A DNA stretch of 64,000 bases from Nocardiopsis sp. FR4 (GTDB lineage Bacteria; Actinomycetota; Actinomycetes; Streptosporangiales; Streptosporangiaceae), in assembly GCF_009830945.1 (NCBI RefSeq), contig NZ_VWVV01000013.1:62001-126000 (forward strand). Reading direction: 5' to 3'. Positions 60,615 to 64,000 of the stretch are shown piece after piece. A program made the position numbers and the translations under genes. Each line of letters opens with the position of its first letter. The stretch's first letter is position 1. The notes under the pieces are model-generated. The model was not told where the DNA came from, made no database searches, and saw only the letters and a list, made by a program, of their open reading frames with translations.

Positions 60615-60721
60615 GAGTGCCACCGGCAAAAGGGCCGCTCCCACTCCCGGTTTGACGGTTTCCATCGCGGATAGGGGAGTCCCACCACAAGGTGCACAAA
60701 ACCGACGTGCGGGGGAAGGCC

Positions 60722-61198
60722 ATGACCCACTACCTGCTTCGCGGCGCGATGGCCGGGGCCGCGGGGACCACGGCACTCAACACGGTCACCTACCTGGACA
60801 TGGCGCTGCGGGCCAGACCGGCCAGCACGACTCCGGAAACGACCATCCGGAAACTGGAGGAGCTGACCGGGGCGAGGCTGTCCGAGGCCGGGAACGACTC
60901 CGAGGAGGAGGCCAACCGTCGCTCTGGCATCGGACCCCTGCTCGGGATCGCCACGGGGGTGGCCTCGGGGATGCTCTACGGTGCCGCGCGTTCTCGCTGG
61001 CCGAGGCTGCCGGTCGCCCTGCTCGCGGTCGGAGCCGGTGTCGCGGCCAACGTGGGCAGCACCGCCCCGATGGCCGCGCTGGGGGTCACCGATCCCCGCG
61101 AGTGGTCGGCCGAGTCATGGGTCTCTGACATCGTCCCGCATCTGTCGTTCGGACTGGCCACCGCGCTGGCCTACGAGTTGTCCGACAGTACCTCCTGA
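60722..61198 (+). CDS. Membrane protein, 158 aa, unknown
   Basis: This 158-residue protein has an N-terminal Gly/Ala helix (RGAMAGAAGTTALNTVTYL), a polar, acidic middle, and three hydrophobic helices (GPLLGIATGVASGMLYG; VALLAVGAGVAANVG; PHLSFGLATALAYEL). This resembles the DUF1440-like protein at 36.8 kb in layout. ATG 60722 follows GGGGGAAGG; GTG 60692 is an alternative. The function is unknown. Confidence 0.65.
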   Translation: MTHYLLRGAMAGAAGTTALNTVTYLDMALRARPASTTPETTIRKLEELTGARLSEAGNDSEEEANRRSGIGPLLGIATGVASGMLYGAARSRWPRLPVALLAVGAGVAANVGSTAPMAALGVTDPREWSAESWVSDIVPHLSFGLATALAYELSDSTS

Positions 61199-61380
61199 GG
61201 CCCCTGCACGACCGCGCCCGAGGTGTGCCCTGCTTTCCGCGTGTACGGGGCGGTGCCTCGGGTAGTGGCGCCTCCATGCGATCCGCATCACCTCGCAGGA
61301 GGCCCTCAGCAGCGCCTGCCAGGCTGTTCCGCCCGCGCTCGACCGGGATCGGCCGTTCCTCGTCGGCGGCCGGGGAACGG

Positions 61381-61902
61381 GTGAGCGACGCCTTGCGGCT
61401 GGGAACGGCACCGTTCGTTCGCGCTCGGCGGCGCGTCGCGGCCCTCGCGCTCACGGCGAGCGGCGCCTACACCGTCGTCGCCCTCTACCAGTTCGGACTG
61501 CTACGGAGGGTCCCGGAGCCCCGGCTTCCGGGCCTGGACGCCGACCGGGTGGACGCCAGCGGCGAGGCCTACGGAGTCCTCACCACGCCCGACGCCGCCC
61601 TGGGCATGGTCAGCAGTGCGCTGACCCTCCTGCTGGCGGGGATGGGCGGCGAGGATCGTGCGCGCGATCGCCGATGGATACCCCTGGCGCTGGCGGGCAA
61701 GGCCGCGGCGGACGCGGTGGTGTCGCTGATCCTGTTCGCCGAACAGGTGAGCAGGCACCGGCGCGTGTGCTCGTGGTGCACTCTCGCGGCGATCGCCAAC
61801 CTCGCGATGGTTCCCGCGTCGCTGCCGGAGGCCCGGGCCGCGCTCGCCCGGCACCGTGCGAGCGCCCCCGGGAGCCACACTGACCAGGAACGACTTCCCT
61901 GA
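61381..61902 (+). CDS. VKOR-like membrane protein
   Basis: This 173-residue protein has about four hydrophobic helices and the motif RRVCSWCTLAAIANLAMVP, the CxxC of vitamin K epoxide reductase-type thiol oxidases. The preceding LPGLDADRVDASGEAYGVL is a recurrent actinobacterial signature. It may pass electrons between a quinone and protein thiols, but the loop cysteines of full VKORs are absent. GTG 61381 follows GGGGAACG; ATG 61276 would add 35 residues. Confidence 0.65.
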   Translation: MSDALRLGTAPFVRARRRVAALALTASGAYTVVALYQFGLLRRVPEPRLPGLDADRVDASGEAYGVLTTPDAALGMVSSALTLLLAGMGGEDRARDRRWIPLALAGKAAADAVVSLILFAEQVSRHRRVCSWCTLAAIANLAMVPASLPEARAALARHRASAPGSHTDQERLP

Positions 61903-61923
61903 AGGGGAACGGACGGAGGAGCG

Positions 61924-62700
61924 ATGGGCAAGCTCACCGACAAGATCGCACTCATCACGGGTTCGGACTCCGGCATCGGGCAGGCCACCGCGATCCGGTT
62001 CGCCAAGGAGGGCGCGGACGTGGTGATCACCTACCTGCACGACGCGCAGGGGGCCGAGCAGACCCGCAAGGAGGTCGAGGCCCAGGGGCGGCGCGGCACC
62101 GTCGTCCAGGCCGACCTGCGCCTCGAGGGCGAGGTGGAGCGGCTCTTCGACGAGGCCGTCTCCGTGTTCGGCACCGTGCACATCCTGGTGAACAACGCCG
62201 GTGTGGACGCCTCGGGCACCGAGGTCGCCGACCTGTCGACCGAGGAGTTCGACGAACGGATCAAGACCTACGTCTACGCGCCGTTCTGGTGCAGCCGCCG
62301 GTTCGTCAACATCCGCAGGCAGGATGGTGGCGGCGGCAAGATCATCAACGTCACGTCCGTGCACGAGGAGCAGCCGCGTGCGGGCGCGGCCGACTACGAC
62401 TGCGGCAAGGGCGCCCTGCGCAACCTCACCCGAACCCTGGCTCTGGAGCTGGCACCGCTGCACATCAACGTCAACAACCTCGCCCCGGGAATGGTCCTGA
62501 CCCCCTTCAACCAGGAGGCCGTCGACGACCCGAAGGTGCGCCAGGAGCAGGTGCGGAGCATCCCGTGGAAGCGTGCCGCCGAGCCGCAGGAGATCGCCTC
62601 GCTGGCGGTCTTCCTGGCCTCACAGGAGGCCGACTACGTGACCGGCTCCACCTACGTGATGGACGGCGGCCTCATGCAGAACACCGGGCAGGGCGCCTGA
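61924..62700 (+). CDS. Short-chain dehydrogenase/reductase
   Basis: This 258-residue SDR, glucose-1-dehydrogenase/FabG type, has NAD(P) motif GSDSGIGQATAIRF, NNAGVDASG, catalytic Ser in VTSVHEE and Tyr-x3-Lys in YDCGK, and a C-terminal YVMDGGLMQNTGQG. All catalytic residues are present. ATG 61924 follows GGAGGAGCG. The substrate is unknown. Confidence 0.9.
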   Translation: MGKLTDKIALITGSDSGIGQATAIRFAKEGADVVITYLHDAQGAEQTRKEVEAQGRRGTVVQADLRLEGEVERLFDEAVSVFGTVHILVNNAGVDASGTEVADLSTEEFDERIKTYVYAPFWCSRRFVNIRRQDGGGGKIINVTSVHEEQPRAGAADYDCGKGALRNLTRTLALELAPLHINVNNLAPGMVLTPFNQEAVDDPKVRQEQVRSIPWKRAAEPQEIASLAVFLASQEADYVTGSTYVMDGGLMQNTGQGA

Positions 62701-62738
62701 ACGGCGTGTCGCACGGTGACCAGGAAAGGCGGGACGAC

Positions 62739-63458
62739 ATGTCACCACGAAGGCACGGCCCAGAGGACATCGGCACCGGCGAAAGGATGGCCACCCTGGG
62801 GGCCGCCAAGTCCGACGCCCTCAGGCACAGGCTCCGCGGGGAGCGCGGAAGTGAGGCGGGTCGGGACCTCACCACGGACCTGCGCGAGGTGCGGTCCCTG
62901 GTCGCGGACTGGCCAGCCGGTCCCAAGAAGGTCGCGGGACAGATGCTCGACCAGTACGGCGCGCCGAACGAGGCCACTCCGACCAGGCTGCTGTGGTACC
63001 GCAACGGTCCGTGGAGGAGGACGTTGCTGACCCGGGACGAGATCGTCCACCACTTCCCGACGGCGCACACCGACTTCCTCACCCAGTACGTCGACTACCG
63101 GGTTCCGGTCGAGCGCTTCAGCGACCTGGCCCGGTTCGACGGCAGCTGCCTGGCCGACCGCACGGCGGGCGAGGCCGCGGCCCGGTGCGACTCCGAGGCG
63201 ATGAACATCCTCACGCTCAACCTCATGCACGACATCGTGCGGGGAGCCAGGAGTGTGGAGGAGGCCCGTTCGGTGTACGCGGAGAACGCCGCCGCGCACA
63301 CCATGGGCCGTTCCGCTCCCTACACCGAGCGCCTGTTGTTCACCCCGCCGGAGGAGGAGACCGGCGATCCCGACGAATCGGGGATCGCCGGCGCCATGGC
63401 CCACCAGGCAGCCGGCAAGGCCAAGGACATGGTGAGGGGAGACGACGACCGCGCCTGA
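62739..63458 (+). CDS. Conserved hypothetical protein, 239 aa
   Basis: This is a 239-residue soluble protein, beginning MSPRRHGPEDIGTGER and containing LLWYRNGPWRRTLLTRDEI and YVDYRVPVERFSDLARFDGS. It looks well conserved in character (aromatic-rich strands, no low complexity until the tail GKAKDMVRGDDDRA). I cannot name the family. ATG 62739 follows AAAGGCGGG; it is 38 bp after the SDR gene and probably cotranscribed. Confidence 0.65.
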   Translation: MSPRRHGPEDIGTGERMATLGAAKSDALRHRLRGERGSEAGRDLTTDLREVRSLVADWPAGPKKVAGQMLDQYGAPNEATPTRLLWYRNGPWRRTLLTRDEIVHHFPTAHTDFLTQYVDYRVPVERFSDLARFDGSCLADRTAGEAAARCDSEAMNILTLNLMHDIVRGARSVEEARSVYAENAAAHTMGRSAPYTERLLFTPPEEETGDPDESGIAGAMAHQAAGKAKDMVRGDDDRA

Positions 63459-63824
63459 ACCGCGTCGGCGCCTCTCGCGGACACTTCTCGCACGGGGCAC
63501 GGGCGAGGCAGCGGCTTCCTCGGTTCCGGCAGCGCCGGGTAGCGAACGGATGTGCTCGCGGCGCCGCGTTGGCCGCGGACACCGGTGGAGCGGCAGCCGT
63601 TTCGGCGAACGCAGCCATCACGTGCAGCCTCCGTGGGGCCTGGTGGCCGCGCCCCACGCCCGGACCGGCCGTGGGCGGTGGTGGTGAAGAGACGGTGACC
63701 GACCCCGGTGCGCCGGGCAGCAGCTCTTCGGACTCCCAGGACCGGACGGCTTTGGGCGCTGATCCCGGCGGCCTTGACCGCAGCGCCCACGATCGTGTGC
63801 ATAGCTGGTTCCTTCGGTACCGAC
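63459..63824. other. Intergenic stretch, no confident gene
   Basis: A minus-strand frame opens at 63802 with an ATG preceded by GAAGGAACC (MHTIVGAAVKAAGISAQ), but its later residues look like random high-GC reading and no family fits. I leave it uncalled. Confidence 0.35.
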
Positions 63825-64000
63825 TCACGTATACGGCCCTGGTCCCGCAGGCAGGACCCTGGGACGCGGCGACGCGTGAGCAGGCGGCCGAGGGGAGGCG
63901 TTGGGCCACGGCAGCGCGGGCCAAGGGGTGTTCGGAGGGGTCTCCGCAGCAGTGGCCCGGCGCAGCAGGTGCCGCTCGTCGCCGTCGACGGCCTCCACAC
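63825..64000 (-). CDS. Possible C-terminal end of a gene running off the right edge
   Basis: On the minus strand the frame entering from the edge reads VEAVDGDERHLLRRATAAET followed by a Pro-rich tail to a TGA at 63825. It could be the end of a real gene, but too little is visible to identify it. Confidence 0.25.
   Translation of the reverse strand, partial: VEAVDGDERHLLRRATAAETPPNTPWPALPWPNASPRPPAHASPRPRVLPAGPGPYT

Noticed and set aside
10536..60660. Short similarity between about 10547 (TCCCACTCCCGGG) and 60640 (TCCCACTCCCGGT)
   Set aside because: The shared core is only about 12 bases, with no extended identity or matching feature on either side. Not enough for a repeat or IS end.
63340..63924. 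A 194-codon minus-strand open frame at the right end
   Set aside because: The translation is Arg/Pro/Ser-rich without domains and overlaps the end of the well-formed 239-aa gene on the other strand.

Overview
The window is high-GC actinobacterial DNA. Codon third positions are almost all G or C, GTG and TTG starts are frequent, and many genes overlap by four bases (ATGA or GTGA). Gene content (two GH15 trehalase-like enzymes, a mercuric reductase with an ArsR-type regulator, XRE-TPR regulators beside small ATPases, a replication-relaxation protein) suggests a filamentous actinomycete. Nocardiopsaceae is my best guess, but this is inference, since no rRNA or intact tRNA is present.

Layout. 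(a) 1-9.3 kb is ordinary metabolism: the 5' part of an enolase-superfamily gene coupled to a large FAD/FeS oxidoreductase, a pyruvate-oxidase-like ThDP enzyme, a GH15 hydrolase and an MFS carrier. (b) 9.5-10.9 kb is a scar in which a Trypco2-domain gene and a DedA gene, facing each other, have both lost their 3' ends at one junction. (c) At 10.92 kb lies the 3' half of a tRNA-Ile(GAU) on the minus strand, followed by a tyrosine integrase. This looks like one end of an integrated element that runs to the right. (d) 12.5-24.7 kb is accessory DNA: a replication-relaxation protein, small ORFs, iteron-like repeats, a NERD nuclease-domain protein, a lysyl-tRNA synthetase, an operon of small uncharacterised genes with an anti-sigma-like ATPase divergent from an XRE-TPR regulator, TrmO, a phage-like PD-(D/E)XK protein and a DUF6221 protein.

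(e) 24.8-33.3 kb is a compact two-operon locus I do not recognise as a described system. The leftward operon encodes a dTMP-kinase-like P-loop kinase, a fold-III PLP decarboxylase, a cytidine-deaminase-like enzyme, a radical SAM protein, a class I methyltransferase and a CYTH protein. The divergent operon encodes a 1051-residue fusion (XRE helix-turn-helix, NACHT/STAND NTPase, HEAT-like repeats, then a 3-hexulose-6-phosphate-synthase/OMPDC-type TIM barrel) and a GNAT acetyltransferase. A 16-bp perfect palindrome sits on the fusion gene's start codon.

(f) 33.7-41.6 kb is a metal/thiol redox region: HAD hydrolase, flavoprotein disulfide reductase, small membrane proteins, DUF3179, MerA with a divergent ArsR regulator, and a thioredoxin-like protein behind a textbook MerR promoter. 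(g) 41.7-58.9 kb is a redox island containing two intact Crp/Fnr regulators and one broken one, three related small membrane proteins, two more flavoprotein disulfide reductases, a DUF3179-TlpA-CcdA operon, an AhpD-like protein, DUF427 plus a MerT-like protein, and a Tes/MJ0619-like radical SAM protein coupled to a methyltransferase. Seven copies of a Crp/Fnr-architecture palindrome (TGTCA-N6-TGACA and close variants) lie 76-167 bp before gene starts here. I read this as a local regulon, and it is the strongest regulatory signal in the window. (h) 59.4-60.6 kb holds an IS701-type transposase remnant fused to the 3' end of a second, decayed merA. (i) 60.7-64 kb has a membrane protein, a VKOR-like protein, an SDR dehydrogenase and an unknown conserved protein.
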